Assembly (NCBI RefSeq): GCF_014697125.1
Contig: NZ_JACJRG010000003.1
Coordinates: 241,588 to 305,587 of the forward strand
Direction of reading: 5' to 3'
DNA from: Anabaena minutissima FACHB-250
GTDB taxonomy: Bacteria; Cyanobacteriota; Cyanobacteriia; Cyanobacteriales; Nostocaceae
Length of the DNA: 64,000 nt
The notes beneath the pieces are model-generated. The model had not been told where the DNA came from and made no database searches. It saw nothing but the letters and a program-made list of their open reading frames with translations. Shown piece by piece: positions 17,238-26,194 of this stretch (the stretch's first letter is position 1; each line of letters begins with the position of its first letter). Made by a program: the position numbers and the translations under genes.

Positions 17238-17318
17238 CGACGATGGTCCGCCCCGCCGTAGGCGTTGGCGCAGCCTCTCGTAGAGATGGCGTTCCGCCCA
17301 CCGTAGGTGATCGCACCC
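17238..17318. repeat. Nostoc-type dispersed repeat
   Basis: The segment CGCCGTAGGCGTTGGCGCAG followed by CCTCTCGTAGAGATGGCGTT and CCGTAGGTGATCGC is GC-rich compared with its surroundings. It resembles the small dispersed palindromic elements common in Nostoc-type genomes. Similar but diverged pieces occur at 62287-62362 and 18925-19030. No gene is seen between 17193 and 17439. Confidence 0.55.
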
Positions 17319-17439
17319 AAGCTGCACTTTTTGCTAGTTCCTTCCTTACTTTTCTGGTTAGTGACCAAGATGTAATGATGGAGAAGTAGAACTTCTTTTT
17401 CAAAAAACGTCATCAAGCCAGAAACCAAACAGAAACAAT

Positions 17440-17776
17440 TATAAATACAGAAACAAGCTGTTCAAGAGGAAATAATTTGTAATTGTATTGATGGGAAGTT
17501 TAGACAACTTAGGGAACTCCAAATTACTGGTTGGGTGAATCCGTCAGTCTGGTTGATTTCACCTTTTACCCCTGGTTTGAGCGTTGGCCTGCACTGAAGC
17601 ACTATCGAGGTTTTGCGCTACCAGAGGAATTTACTCGTCTACGTCGGTGGAAAAAGGCTATAAAACAACGGGATTCTGTGGTGGCGTTCGTCTTTGACGT
17701 TGCCGCAGGCATCGCTAATAGCAAGGAGTTCTACATAGAGCGATATGCTAGATTTGCTACTCCTGTTGCTGCCTAG
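17440..17776 (+). pseudogene. 5'-truncated, frameshifted glutathione S-transferase remnant
   Basis: The last 82 codons read L-G-E-S-V-S-L-V-D-F-T-F-Y-P-W-F-E-R-W-P, the C-terminal helical domain of a GST-like protein, through to TAG at 17774-17776. Just upstream the matching sequence N-Y-W-L-G-E is in frame, but a stop lies about five codons earlier. In a neighbouring frame a helix-like A-V-Q-E-E-I-I-C-N-C-I-D-G-K-F-R-Q-L-R-E-L precedes it (from about 17440). The thioredoxin-fold N-terminal domain is missing. The gene is therefore truncated and frameshifted and should not be called an 81-residue protein. Confidence 0.72.
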
Positions 17777-17818
17777 CACTGCTTTTTGGTAGTCAAAATA
17801 ATTTTATCTTTCCCTAAG

Positions 17819-17853
17819 TTTTCGCCGCTCAAAATCTTGTTGAGTGGCGAAAA
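17819..17853. terminator. Hairpin between convergent genes
   Basis: TTTTCGCC-G-CTCAA pairs with TTGAG-T-GGCGAAAA around a 7-nt loop. It lies between the GST relic (plus) and the four-helix copper protein gene (minus), where a bidirectional terminator would be expected. There is no clean U tract, so the call rests on position and stem strength. Confidence 0.5.
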
Positions 17854-17938
17854 ACTAATAGATACTGGGGAAATTATGAATTTAGGTATAACAACTATAG
17901 GTCTGCTATAAATTAGAACACTTAATCCTGGGGAGAAA

Positions 17939-18346
17939 TTAGCTAGACAGTAGTGCATCTTCTACCACCAAACGCGATCTGCGGAAATAAGAAGCAGAAT
18001 TGAGTCCCATTGCGTTGCAATGTTGAGCGCACTTGCGGCAAATAGCAGCACAGAACATCATTGTGGCATCGCGGCTCATTTGTTCACAAGCCATCGCAGT
18101 GCGATCGCAAATTTGGGCGCACAAGCTACAGGTGTTACCCATAAACTCAGAGCCGTCATTGATCATGTTGACGCACATCATGCACATTTCTGCACAGTCG
18201 CGCAACATGGACATCATAGTCATATCTATATATCTACCACCCTGATCTTTGCTGTATTTGAGGGTATCAATGCAAGTGGTTTGGGATTTGATACAGATTT
18301 CCTTGCAAGCTTCCATTTCAATGAGTATAGATTCGGTTGTCATCAT
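17939..18346 (-). CDS. Four-helix bundle copper-binding protein (DUF326/Csp-like)
   Basis: A 135-residue Cys-rich protein with Cys spaced along helices: C-K-E-I-C, C-A-E-M-C-M-M-C-V-N-M, C-S-L-C-A-Q-I-C-D-R, M-A-C-E-Q-M, F-C-A-A-I-C-R-K-C-A-Q-H-C. This pattern matches cytosolic copper storage proteins (Csp3-like), which hold many Cu(I) ions inside a helix bundle. No signal peptide is present, as in Csp3. AAGGAGAC lies upstream of the paired ATGs at 18346. It converges on the GST relic. A role in buffering copper is family knowledge, not shown here. Confidence 0.88.
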   Translation of the reverse strand: MMTTESILIEMEACKEICIKSQTTCIDTLKYSKDQGGRYIDMTMMSMLRDCAEMCMMCVNMINDGSEFMGNTCSLCAQICDRTAMACEQMSRDATMMFCAAICRKCAQHCNAMGLNSASYFRRSRLVVEDALLSS

Positions 18347-18521
18347 AGAAATAGTCTCCTTGTTGTTGCCGTTAGTGGTGTGGCTGACTTAATTAGCAAG
18401 GTAAAACTTTATTTTTGAGGAATCAATAGGTTATGGAATTAACGCAAATTGAAGGCCGCTATATCTATATACTTGACGTAAATTAAGCGGCTTTTCCTAT
18501 TTAATTAGGAGTTAATTGGCT

Positions 18522-18553
18522 AAAATCCTTATCTATTAAGCACTAAGGATTTT
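18522..18553. terminator. Hairpin with T-rich 3' side
   Basis: AAAATCCTTA (18522-18531) and TAAGGATTTT (18544-18553) form a perfect 10-bp stem with a 12-nt loop, followed by TT. It would work as a weak plus-strand terminator, but no plus-strand gene ends just before it. The rest of 18347-18920 holds no gene that I can support. Confidence 0.45.
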
Positions 18554-18924
18554 TTGTTAGTTATAGCTAATTACTTAATTGAAGTCAGCTATCCCTTAAT
18601 AGCCAAAATTGACTGTCGGTTTGTTTGATTTGTCCGCCGAGTAGATCGAAAAACAGTGGAGAGACAATACCACCTTTATGTCCTAGCTTATAAACCCTCA
18701 AACATTTATCTAGTAAAGATTGTAGTTATTTCCAGCATTTAAAAAACTTATTAGTTAAAAAAATGCTATGAGTATATTTTCCTAAATTTAGATAATGTCA
18801 AATTTCCCTGACTTTATACAGCCATAGTTAATTATGTAGTGGTGGATTTGAAAATTTGAAGAGCATTTTGACTGAACGTGAACTCAAAAATTAACTCTTC
18901 TCTACTCCTAGTGTCTGCGACGCT

Positions 18925-19030
18925 GCGCGGCAGTTGCTACAAGTCAGTAGAGCCGACGACCATTGCCTCAAGTCGGGAAACCCGCCTACGGAAATGTCTC
19001 CCCAACGCACTGCCTTGCCTCTGCGTAATC
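18925..19030. repeat. Nostoc-type dispersed repeat
   Basis: The segment runs from GACGCTGCGCGGCAGTTGCT through AGTCGGGAAACCCGCCTACG to CCCCAACGCACTGCCTTGCC. It is GC-richer than the flanks and resembles repeats with GGGAAACCCG and CAACGCACTG blocks seen around genes in Nostoc-like genomes. Short frames over it are not credible genes. Confidence 0.6.
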
Positions 19031-19264
19031 CAAATTCATATTTCCACTCAGTAACGCCGAATTTTTTTACAAAATACACTTGCCTTTTGCGGTTAACCAT
19101 GAAGCATTTCTATATTATGATTAAACTACTAAATACCTACCGTTTTAAAGTAGATTATCTGAATTGGTCTTACTATTACCAAGTTAGTTATTTTGTAAAA
19201 GTGCTTACTGGGTAAGAATTTAAGATTAAGCAGATTCAACATAAGTTAAGGAAGAGAGGATTCT

Positions 19265-19406
19265 ATGCTGATTCAAAAACTATGATTTAGCCCCTTTTGG
19301 TATTATGTTGTTGACTGCTGCCAGTATCATATTTATATACATATATTGGGCTGCAAAAAAGTTGACTCGGGTTTTTCAAAATGAAACTGTTGTAGAACAA
19401 AAATGA
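19265..19406 (+). CDS. Small single-pass membrane protein, frame broken by one base
   Basis: A strong ribosome site (AAGGAAGAGAGG) precedes ATG 19265, but the frame stops after six codons. If one A of the AAAAA run at 19275-19279 is removed, it reads M-L-I-Q-N-Y-D-L-A-P-F-G-I-M then a hydrophobic segment (L-L-T-A-A-S-I-I-F-I-Y-I-Y-W-A) and a charged tail, 46 residues in all. The stop TGA overlaps the ATG of the next gene (ATGA), so the two were translationally coupled. As written, only an internal ATG (19305) gives an intact 33-residue frame. This may be a recent mutation or a sequence error. Family not recognised. Confidence 0.5.
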
Positions 19407-20206
19407 CTATATATAAAATGTTGCAAATTACATCTTATTTATCTCCCAATTGGTTCAGATTCTATCAGGCGATCGCAGCTTATTTAGGTCAGATTTTACA
19501 ACTAGAAGTCCAACTACAACAAGGTAAGTATGACCCATTGGAAGACCCTCTATTATTTCAAGACCAGATAGACTTAGCTTTTATTTGTGGATTACCACTA
19601 ATTCGCTATAGTCAAAAAGTTTCAAATCAATTGCAGACTTTAGTTGCCCCAGTAATGCAATCATCACGATATAGCAACTGCCCTGTTTACTATGCAGATG
19701 TAATTGTCAATGCTAATAGTAATATCAAAAAGTTTACAGATTTAGCAGGGAAAACATCTTGTTATAATGACCTGGGTTCTAATAGTGGTTATAATTTACT
19801 CTGTCATAGATTAATTCAAGAAAAATATCCTGAAAATTTCTTTGGCGAAACGCTACAATCAGGTTCGCATCAAAGTTCAATTCGCTGGGTAGTTGAGGGA
19901 TTGGCCGATTGTGCCGCGATTGATAGTGTAGTGCTAGAACAGGAATTAAAGGATTTTCCCGAATTATCACAGCATTTGCGTGTGGTGGAAGTGCTGGGGC
20001 CTTCTCCGATGCCACCTTTAGTCGTAGCACAGCGTCTAGGTGTATCTTTAATTCAGCAAATGCAGTGGGCATTACTCCAACCAGATGCAGAGTTGCAAAG
20101 AGTGATGAAACAGTTCGGAGTCAGACGTTTTGCGGCAGTGAGATTGGAAGATTATCAGATATTACATCAGATTTACAGCGATCGCTCTTGTGTTAAGTTG
20201 TCCTGA
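19403..20206 (+). CDS. PhnD/SsuA-like substrate-binding protein without signal peptide
   Basis: The 267-residue product matches phosphate/phosphonate-type periplasmic binding folds. It shows L-D-L-A-F-like I-D-L-A-F-I-C-G-L-P near residue 56, V-I-V-N-A-N-S-N-I-K-K-F-T-D-L-A-G-K near residue 102, then N-S-G-Y-N-L-L and V-V-E-G-L-A-D-C-A-A-I-D-S. The usual exported form has a leader; here the N-terminus M-T-I-Y-K-M-L-Q-I-T-S-Y-L has none. It may therefore act in the cytoplasm, or use the small membrane protein upstream as partner. No permease or ATPase is adjacent, so transport is uncertain. Confidence 0.8.
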   Translation: MTIYKMLQITSYLSPNWFRFYQAIAAYLGQILQLEVQLQQGKYDPLEDPLLFQDQIDLAFICGLPLIRYSQKVSNQLQTLVAPVMQSSRYSNCPVYYADVIVNANSNIKKFTDLAGKTSCYNDLGSNSGYNLLCHRLIQEKYPENFFGETLQSGSHQSSIRWVVEGLADCAAIDSVVLEQELKDFPELSQHLRVVEVLGPSPMPPLVVAQRLGVSLIQQMQWALLQPDAELQRVMKQFGVRRFAAVRLEDYQILHQIYSDRSCVKLS

Positions 20207-20239
20207 AATTGAGTGCATTATATTATAATGTAATACAAC

Positions 20240-20429
20240 GCTACAAGCAATCCAGACGCTGCTATGGATACTATTGAGCGTATTGAAAAAGCTCTAGATA
20301 CGCTCATAAAGTATCCTGAAATCGGTAAGACTGGACGAATTCCCGGTACTAGAGAATTAGTCATTACTCGTACACATTGAAATTTTAGCCATTATTCATG
20401 GTGCTAGATGCTGGCCAGAGAATTTTTAG
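20240..20429 (+). pseudogene. Truncated ParE/RelE-type toxin remnant
   Basis: The frame from 20240 reads A-T-S-N-P-D-A-A-M-D-T-I-E-R-I-E-K-A, then Y-P-E-I-G-K-T-G-R-I-P-G-T-R-E-L-V-I, which is the middle of a ParE toxin. It stops after T-R-T-H. In the next frame I-E-I-L-A-I-I-H-G-A-R-C-W-P-E-N-F, the usual ParE C-terminus, continues to TAG 20427-20429. About ten residues of the normal linker are missing, and the N-terminal part is lost (a stop sits just upstream). No antitoxin gene is visible. Its end overlaps the last codons of the TPR gene on the other strand. Confidence 0.75.
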
Positions 20430-21673
20430 GACGCTGCATAAACCCAACTCTGCTTTTGTGTTGACAACTCTGCATTTTGATAAACTTGCCCAAATAATAC
20501 TCGCTGTGCATGACTTCCGCCAATTTCATGCAAGCGTGATAAAACAGGCTTTAGTTCTGCAACAGTTTTGTGCAAATCGCCTTTGGCATGAGCTACCATT
20601 CCTCTAGCTGCTGGAATTGTTACCTCTACCCAACTGCGTCGTAAGAAGGGATTGATACTCAAAGCGTGATACTGCATACTCTGAAGCATTTCATTCACCC
20701 AATCATGGTGTCCGGCTTTGGCAAGGGCATAGACATAATGCAAATCCTGAAATGGTAGCGCGTGTTCATCAATTCGGCTGTAAAGATAAGGACTGATACC
20801 TTGCCAACGGTTCTCCACATCTACACCGTGCAATTCTAGGCGCAATAATAATGAAATTGCTCCTACTTGGTCTTTAGGAGATTGTTTATTGGCACGTTGC
20901 CAAATATGCGTATCGTAGAGCGTGAGAACTTTTTGGTAGTTTTCTAACTGCAAATAATACAGTGCAATGTGCCACCAGTTGTGAGTGTAGAGCATGGAAT
21001 TGCAGTTTTCCCAGGTATCTGCAAAACTCTCCATCCAAGCTATCCCCTCATCAACTCTTCCCTGGGTTTCCATGACATGAGCGATCGCATGATGCGCCCA
21101 AGGATCATATCTATTTAAGGCGATCGCTTGATGCGCCATGTTCTCTGCGGTTTCAAGTTGGTCACATTGTTCTAAACCAAACGCCACCATACCGTATAAA
21201 TAATGATTTTTAGGATTGCTAGGTAAAACCTTCTGGACAATTGCTAGTAATTTCTCTTTATTGCCTGTATAAAAATAGTGATACTGTCCCTGCTGCACAG
21301 AAATCAAATCACGGGGAAATTGATTGGCAATCTCTTCATGAGTGGAGATCGCTACATCAATTTCTTGATTTGCCCAAGCTAAAATCGCTTGCACATATAA
21401 CTTTTCTCTGGCAGTAATCTGAGTGTAATGCTGTTGTGCCGTTCGCAGATATGATTGGGCTTGCTGCCAAGCTTTGCGGTTTTCTTGGGTGAGATAATAA
21501 GCAGCCGCATAAGCATGAGCTAATGCACAAGTTGGATCTGCTGTAATTGCTTGTAGAATTGCTGTTTCTGCATCTCTACCATAAGCCAACATTTGATTGC
21601 TAAAACGATTAATGGCTGCGATCGCATTGGCTGAATCTGTTGTAACTACTAATCCTTGTGCATCTTTAAGCAT
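20426..21673 (-). CDS. TPR-like repeat protein (TTC38-like)
   Basis: The 415-residue protein is helical, with TPR-type A/Y/L spacing throughout. It has A-H-H-A-I-A-H-V-M-E-T-Q-G-R-V-D-E-G-I near residue 195 and H-N-W-W-H-I-A-L-Y-Y-L near residue 232, motifs shared with the TTC38 family. The C-terminal G-G-S-H-A-Q-R-V-L-F-G-Q-V motif is present, but the last ~20 residues (to V-Y-A-A-S) are unlike the usual ending and are encoded antisense to the ParE relic. The 3' end may have been rewritten when that relic arrived. Function is unknown. Confidence 0.78.
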   Translation of the reverse strand: MLKDAQGLVVTTDSANAIAAINRFSNQMLAYGRDAETAILQAITADPTCALAHAYAAAYYLTQENRKAWQQAQSYLRTAQQHYTQITAREKLYVQAILAWANQEIDVAISTHEEIANQFPRDLISVQQGQYHYFYTGNKEKLLAIVQKVLPSNPKNHYLYGMVAFGLEQCDQLETAENMAHQAIALNRYDPWAHHAIAHVMETQGRVDEGIAWMESFADTWENCNSMLYTHNWWHIALYYLQLENYQKVLTLYDTHIWQRANKQSPKDQVGAISLLLRLELHGVDVENRWQGISPYLYSRIDEHALPFQDLHYVYALAKAGHHDWVNEMLQSMQYHALSINPFLRRSWVEVTIPAARGMVAHAKGDLHKTVAELKPVLSRLHEIGGSHAQRVLFGQVYQNAELSTQKQSWVYAAS

Positions 21674-21793
21674 GATTAATTCCTTGCAGCAGCATTAAAA
21701 CTACTGTAAATCTATAGGGTTAATGTACTTTTAAGCTAGAGTATGCCATAGTTACCACAAAACCGCAAGAAAAAACTACAGCAACTCTATTGG

Positions 21794-21989
21794 TTAACCG
21801 TATTTAATTTTGTAACGGTTTTTACCCAAATTTTCGATGATTCGGCGATCGCCAAAGCCTAATAAGCTTACGCACGGCATGGATTCCAAAGGACAACGCC
21901 GGATGACAACATTACACAACGGCATCAGCTTGCCTCGTTTTACCGCCACCTTGAGATGAAAAAACCCGCCGCAATCCGTTAAAAATCAT
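21794..21989 (-). pseudogene. Short ORF broken by one base in a homopolymer
   Basis: On the minus strand ATG 21989 opens M-I-F-N-G-L-R-R-V-F. If one base of the six-A run (21959-21964, T on this strand) is dropped, the frame continues H-L-K-V-A-V-K-R-G-K-L-M-P-L-C-N, then V-S-L-L-G-F-G-D-R-R-I-I-E-N-L-G-K-N and ends at TAA (21794-21796), 64 residues. As given, the two halves are in different frames. The composition is protein-like but I do not recognise it. The remainder of 21674-22130 shows no other gene. Confidence 0.4.
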
Positions 21990-22130
21990 GGAATTAACAC
22001 ATTGTTGACCGGGATTATGGTGTTTCCTATTGCTATTTCATCTAGATATCTGTAGTATCTATGACTAAATCATCAAATACTAAATTTTGATTGATTAAGT
22101 GTAGATTAAGCTAAGGGGTCTAAAGTCAGT

Positions 22131-23237
22131 ATGTGGACGGTTATCTGGAATCAATGGAAACGCAGTTCTTTGAGAAGCTTTGTGTCACTGTTTTTGGTAG
22201 GAGCTATTTTGAGCGTAGCGATCGCAGCCTGTTCCGGTAACGGCGAAAATGCGGCATCTACCAACAGCCCCGCAGCGAGTCCAGTTGCAGCCAATAAGCA
22301 AGATGTGGAAGTTACTTTAGTCTCCTTTGCTGTCACCAAAGCAGCTCATGACGCAATTATTCCCAAGTTTGCCCAAAAGTGGAAGCAAGAACATAATCAA
22401 AACGTCAGCTTTAAGCAAAGTTATGGTGGTTCTGGCTCTCAAGCTCGTGCGGTAGTTGATGGTTTAGAAGCTGATATTGTCCACTTGGCTTTGGCTCTAG
22501 ATGTGAACCGAATTGAGGAAGCTGGTTTAATTCAACCAGGGTGGGATAAAGAAATTCCTAACAATGGAACAGTCTCTAGATCGGTAGCAGCTTTAATTAC
22601 TCGTGAAGGTAATCCCAAAAATCTCAAGACTTGGGACGACTTAGCTAAAGATGGCGTCAAGATAATTACTGCTGATCCCAAAACTTCGGGAATTGCTCGT
22701 TGGAACTTCCTAGCATTTTGGAATGCCGCCATTCAATCTGGTAGTGGGGAAGAAAAGGCCTTAGATTTTGTGACTACCATCTATACCAAAAACGTACCTT
22801 TGCTAACAAAAGATGCTCGTGAAGCAACGGATGCCTTCTTCAAGCAAGGTCAAGGTGATGCTCTAGTTAACTATGAAAACGAGGTGCTATTGGCAGAACA
22901 AAAAGGTGAAAAGGTTAACTTCATTATTCCCGATGTGAATATTTCGATTGATAATCCTGTGGCAGTAATTGATAAAAACGTTGATAAACATGGTACGCGC
23001 GAAGTAGCACAAGCTTTTGTGGAATATATGTTTACTCCTGAAGCCCAAGCTGAATTTGCCAAAGTAGGATTTCGTCCAATTGATGAAACAGCACCACAAA
23101 CCAAGGAACTAGCAGCTAAATATCCCAAGGTCAAAACTTTAGGTTCAGTAGCAGATTACGGTGGTTGGGATGCTGTGCAGAAGAAGTTTTTTGCTGATGG
23201 GGCTGTTTTTGACCAAATTCAATCTAAGAAAAGGTGA
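22131..23237 (+). CDS. sbpA: Sulfate ABC transporter, substrate-binding lipoprotein
   Basis: SbpA binds sulfate (or thiosulfate) outside the inner membrane and delivers it to CysTW. The 368 residues begin with a basic, hydrophobic leader and a lipobox-like V-A-I-A-A-C before S-G-N-G, so it is probably lipid-anchored. The mature part shows V-T-L-V-S-F-A-V-T-K-A-A-H, Y-G-G-S-G-S-Q-A-R-A-V-V, D-I-V-H-L-A-L, and D-P-K-T-S-G-I-A-R-W-N-F, all conserved in this family. It leads the operon; a 195-bp gap holding a heptamer repeat separates it from cysT. Confidence 0.95.
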   Translation: MWTVIWNQWKRSSLRSFVSLFLVGAILSVAIAACSGNGENAASTNSPAASPVAANKQDVEVTLVSFAVTKAAHDAIIPKFAQKWKQEHNQNVSFKQSYGGSGSQARAVVDGLEADIVHLALALDVNRIEEAGLIQPGWDKEIPNNGTVSRSVAALITREGNPKNLKTWDDLAKDGVKIITADPKTSGIARWNFLAFWNAAIQSGSGEEKALDFVTTIYTKNVPLLTKDAREATDAFFKQGQGDALVNYENEVLLAEQKGEKVNFIIPDVNISIDNPVAVIDKNVDKHGTREVAQAFVEYMFTPEAQAEFAKVGFRPIDETAPQTKELAAKYPKVKTLGSVADYGGWDAVQKKFFADGAVFDQIQSKKR

Positions 23238-23370
23238 TTTAAGCTAGTACGGCACAAATAAACCAGCTACTAAAAACGGTAAAAAAGCCAATACTACAAG
23301 TCTTTTGACTTTTGAACGCAGAGGCAGGGTTGCGGACTAGGGTTAGAAAATAAGCCATTTAGCTCGATTC

Positions 23371-23421
23371 CCCCAGTCCCCAGTCCCCAGTTCCCAGTCC
23401 CCAATTCCCAATTCCCAATCC
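23371..23421. repeat. Short tandem heptamer repeat, CCCCAGT to TCCCAAT
   Basis: Seven heptamers in a row (CCCCAGT three times, TCCCAGT, CCCCAAT, TCCCAAT twice) end 11 bp before the cysT start, in the gap after sbpA. Confidence 0.95.
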
Positions 23422-23432
23422 ATGAAATAGCT

Positions 23433-24335
23433 ATGGCTGTATCTTCACATTCACAACCCAGTCATCCCCACTACAAACCCAAGCGTCAGTCACTACTGGA
23501 GACTTTATCTCTTATTCCCTGGACATGGGTAGTAACTTACACATACCTAACCATTATGTTGCTAGTACCAGTACTGGCAATGTTCGTCAAAGCTGGTACT
23601 GAACCACCCGCAGAAATTTGGAGAATTGCGACTAGCCCTAGAGCTTTAGCGACTTATGATGTAACGTTTGTGACTGCACTTTTGAGTGCTTTAATCAATG
23701 GAGTCTTTGGTACGATTCTGGCTTGGGTTTTAGTTCGGTATGAGTTTAATTTGTCAATAAGTAGATTGACGCTACCCATCAAAAAAATTATTGATGCCTC
23801 TATCGATTTGCCCTTTGCCCTACCGACAGCAGTTGCAGGTTTAACCTTAGCGACAGTCTACAGTGACAATGGCTGGATTGGCTCTTGGTTTGCACCCCTA
23901 GGTATCAAAATATCTTTTACTCGTTTGGGGGTAGCGATCGCTATGACATTTATTTCTTTACCATTTGTTGTCCGCACAGTGCAACCTGTCCTCCAGGAGA
24001 TGGAAAGGGAAGTAGAAGAAGCGGCTTGGAGTTTGGGTGCTTCCCAATCGCAGACATTCTGGAAAGTGATATTTCCACCCTTGTTTCCCACAATTTTGAC
24101 TGGTGTAGCTTTGGGTTTTTCCCGTGCTGTGGGTGAGTACGGTTCGGTAGTAATCATTGCTTCCAACACGCCTTTTCGAGATTTGATTGCACCCGTATTG
24201 ATTTTCCAGCGTCTAGAACAATACGACTACTCTGGCGCAACTGTCATTGGTGTGGTGTTGTTGTTAATTTCATTAGTCATGCTACTGTGCATCAACCTTT
24301 TACAAGCTTGGAGTAGACGTTATGACATCAGATAA
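23433..24335 (+). CDS. cysT: Sulfate ABC transporter permease CysT
   Basis: This inner-membrane permease (300 residues, about six hydrophobic segments) forms the sulfate channel with CysW. The permease loop that contacts the ATPase is [18 protein letters not shown] near residue 195. The [11 protein letters not shown] segment after it is typical of CysT/CysU. The gene overlaps cysW by 14 bp, so the two are translationally coupled. The start ATG 23433 follows a heptamer repeat and lacks a clear ribosome site. Confidence 0.95.
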   Translation: MAVSSHSQPSHPHYKPKRQSLLETLSLIPWTWVVTYTYLTIMLLVPVLAMFVKAGTEPPAEIWRIATSPRALATYDVTFVTALLSALINGVFGTILAWVLVRYEFNLSISRLTLPIKKIIDASIDLPFALPTAVAGLTLATVYSDNGWIGSWFAPLGIKISFTRLGVAIAMTFISLPFVVRTVQPVLQEMEREVEEAAWSLGASQSQTFWKVIFPPLFPTILTGVALGFSRAVGEYGSVVIIASNTPFRDLIAPVLIFQRLEQYDYSGATVIGVVLLLISLVMLLCINLLQAWSRRYDIR

Positions 24336-25176
24336 TAATATTTATTTTCCCATCAAAAAGCAACGCAATTTTATACCGATCATTTTGATAGGAATTTCCA
24401 TCATCTACCTATCACTCATTCTGTATATCCCAGCCTTGAATGTCTTTTATTATGCCTTTAGGAAAGGAATTGGCCCGTTTCTAGAAAATCTAACTACTCC
24501 TGGATTTCTCCATGCTGCTTGGCTCACTGTGTTAATGGCTATCATTGCCGTACCTTTGAATACTATATTTGGGCTATGCGCTGCTTGGTCTATAGCTCGT
24601 AATCAATTTCCTGGACGGGCTTTACTTTTGAGTATCATTGACCTGCCTTTTTCGATTTCGCCTGTTGTCGCCGGGTTAATGATTGTTTTACTCTACGGAC
24701 GAAATGGATGGTTTGGTGCGTGGTTGCAGGATAACGGTATTAGAGTCATTTTTGCCTTTCCAGGTATTGTGTTAGCAGCAGCATTTGTCAGTATGCCCTT
24801 TGTCGCCAGAGAAGTGATTCCGGTTTTAGAAGAAATGGGCAAAGACCAGGAAGAAGCAGCCAGAACACTAGGAGCAAATAGTTGGCAGATTTTTTGGCGC
24901 ATTACCCTACCCCATATCCGTTGGGGAGTACTCTATGGTTTGATTTTGACAAACGCCAGGGTAATGGGTGAATTTGGTGCTGTGGCAGTAGTATCAGGCA
25001 ACATAGCTGGTAAAACTCAGAGTTTACCTCTGTTTATTGAAGACTCTTATAAACAGTATGAAACTCAAGCTGCTTTTTCCGCAGCAGTATTATTAGCATT
25101 GTTAGCGGTGGTGACATTGATATTGAAAGAGATTTTAGCCCGAAAAACAGGTAATACTGGTGGTCGCGTCCACTAA
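24322..25176 (+). CDS. cysW: Sulfate ABC transporter permease CysW
   Basis: The second permease subunit (284 residues). The ATPase-contact loop is [17 protein letters not shown] near residue 175, followed by [16 protein letters not shown]. The first transmembrane run starts near residue 13 ([10 protein letters not shown]). It begins inside the end of cysT and is followed 62 bp later by the first NIL-domain gene. Confidence 0.95.
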   Translation: MTSDNNIYFPIKKQRNFIPIILIGISIIYLSLILYIPALNVFYYAFRKGIGPFLENLTTPGFLHAAWLTVLMAIIAVPLNTIFGLCAAWSIARNQFPGRALLLSIIDLPFSISPVVAGLMIVLLYGRNGWFGAWLQDNGIRVIFAFPGIVLAAAFVSMPFVAREVIPVLEEMGKDQEEAARTLGANSWQIFWRITLPHIRWGVLYGLILTNARVMGEFGAVAVVSGNIAGKTQSLPLFIEDSYKQYETQAAFSAAVLLALLAVVTLILKEILARKTGNTGGRVH

Positions 25177-25238
25177 TTTGGCTGTTGTACGACGGGAGTA
25201 TTTACTTTTTTGATTTATGAAGCATAGGTAATTTGGAT

Positions 25239-25505
25239 ATGGTTGCGGATAATCAGATCATTCACAAACAAATTCGCCTGAGAATTCCTCAGAATTTTCA
25301 TCAAGAACCTGTGATTTCTCGTTTAGTCTCAGAATATGGACTAACTATTAATATTACAGCCGCGATTTTGGGTGCAAATGCTGTTGGTGATGGTTGGTTT
25401 GACCTTGATTTACAAGGGACAACAGCACAAATAGATGCTGTTATCAATCATCTTCAGGATATAGAACTAGAAATCTGGGACGAAAACAGCGTCAGTAGTT
25501 GGTGA
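25239..25505 (+). CDS. Stand-alone NIL domain protein (one domain)
   Basis: An 88-residue protein that is essentially one NIL domain: R-I-P-Q-N-F-H-Q-E-P-V-I-S-R-L-V-S-E-Y, I-N-I-T-A-A-I-L-G-A-N and W-F-D-L-D-L-Q-G. NIL domains normally form the C-terminal regulatory part of the methionine transporter ATPase MetN, where they bind the substrate amino acid. Here the domain is separate and sits in the sulfate operon between cysW and cysA. ATG 25239 is preferred to TTG 25233. A ligand such as methionine or cysteine that gates sulfate uptake is an inference. Confidence 0.85.
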   Translation: MVADNQIIHKQIRLRIPQNFHQEPVISRLVSEYGLTINITAAILGANAVGDGWFDLDLQGTTAQIDAVINHLQDIELEIWDENSVSSW

Positions 25506-25531
25506 TTAACCTTTTCTTCTGGAATATTCTT

Positions 25532-26149
25532 ATGCCACAACCTCAACTTACCCCAATTGATAGCCGCATTCGTATCCCTCACCATTACCAGCGTCAACCT
25601 TTGATTTCTCGTTTGGTGTCCCGCTATGGTGTCACCGTCAACATCACGGCGGCGATGCTCACGTCAACAGAAAACTATGGTTGGTTTGACTTACAACTCC
25701 AAGGTAATTCAGAGCATATCTGTGATGGTCTGCTGTATTTACAGAACTTGGGAGTAGATTTAATTCAGCTGAGTATCCCCAGCAATGTGCAGGATAATTC
25801 TAGTTCTCAGCCTTTTCCCCGCTCAAGTGAGCAATTTTCCCCTTTACCAATACCTCAAGATACTCAATCCTACGCAATTCACAACAGTCAATCTTACCGA
25901 CTACGATTGCAGATTTGCATCTTGAAAGATTATCACCAAAAACCAATCATCTTTGACTTAGTTTTACGCTATGGAGTTACAGTCAATATTATTGCAGCAT
26001 CACTGCTAGCCAATCAGCAAGATGATGGTTGGTTTGATTTAGATATTTGGGGTAAACCAGAGCAACTTTTTTCTAGTTTCAATCACTTAAAAATGCTACA
26101 TTTACCACTGTGGATAGACGCATCTTCTTTGCATGGACATATCGTTTAA
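25532..26149 (+). CDS. NIL domain protein with two domains
   Basis: A 205-residue protein with two NIL units joined by a Ser/Pro/Gln-rich linker. The first has P-H-H-Y-Q-R-Q-P-L-I-S-R-L-V-S-R-Y and W-F-D-L-Q-L-Q-G (to about residue 75). The second has K-D-Y-H-Q-K-P-I-I-F-D-L-V-L-R-Y and W-F-D-L-D-I-W-G (from about residue 122). The second unit has the S-R pair after I-I replaced by F-D and so may not bind the same ligand. ATG 25532 is used; a longer frame from 25499 overlaps the previous gene. It follows the first NIL gene by 26 bp. Confidence 0.85.
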   Translation: MPQPQLTPIDSRIRIPHHYQRQPLISRLVSRYGVTVNITAAMLTSTENYGWFDLQLQGNSEHICDGLLYLQNLGVDLIQLSIPSNVQDNSSSQPFPRSSEQFSPLPIPQDTQSYAIHNSQSYRLRLQICILKDYHQKPIIFDLVLRYGVTVNIIAASLLANQQDDGWFDLDIWGKPEQLFSSFNHLKMLHLPLWIDASSLHGHIV

Positions 26150-26194
26150 GGCGAATGTTTGTCTACGATTTGATTTATTAATGAAAGCAGTAGT

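Noticed and set aside
17531..17776. Complete 81-residue GST-like protein
   Set aside because: The conserved N-Y-W-L-G-E lies upstream in frame but is cut by a stop; the catalytic domain is missing.
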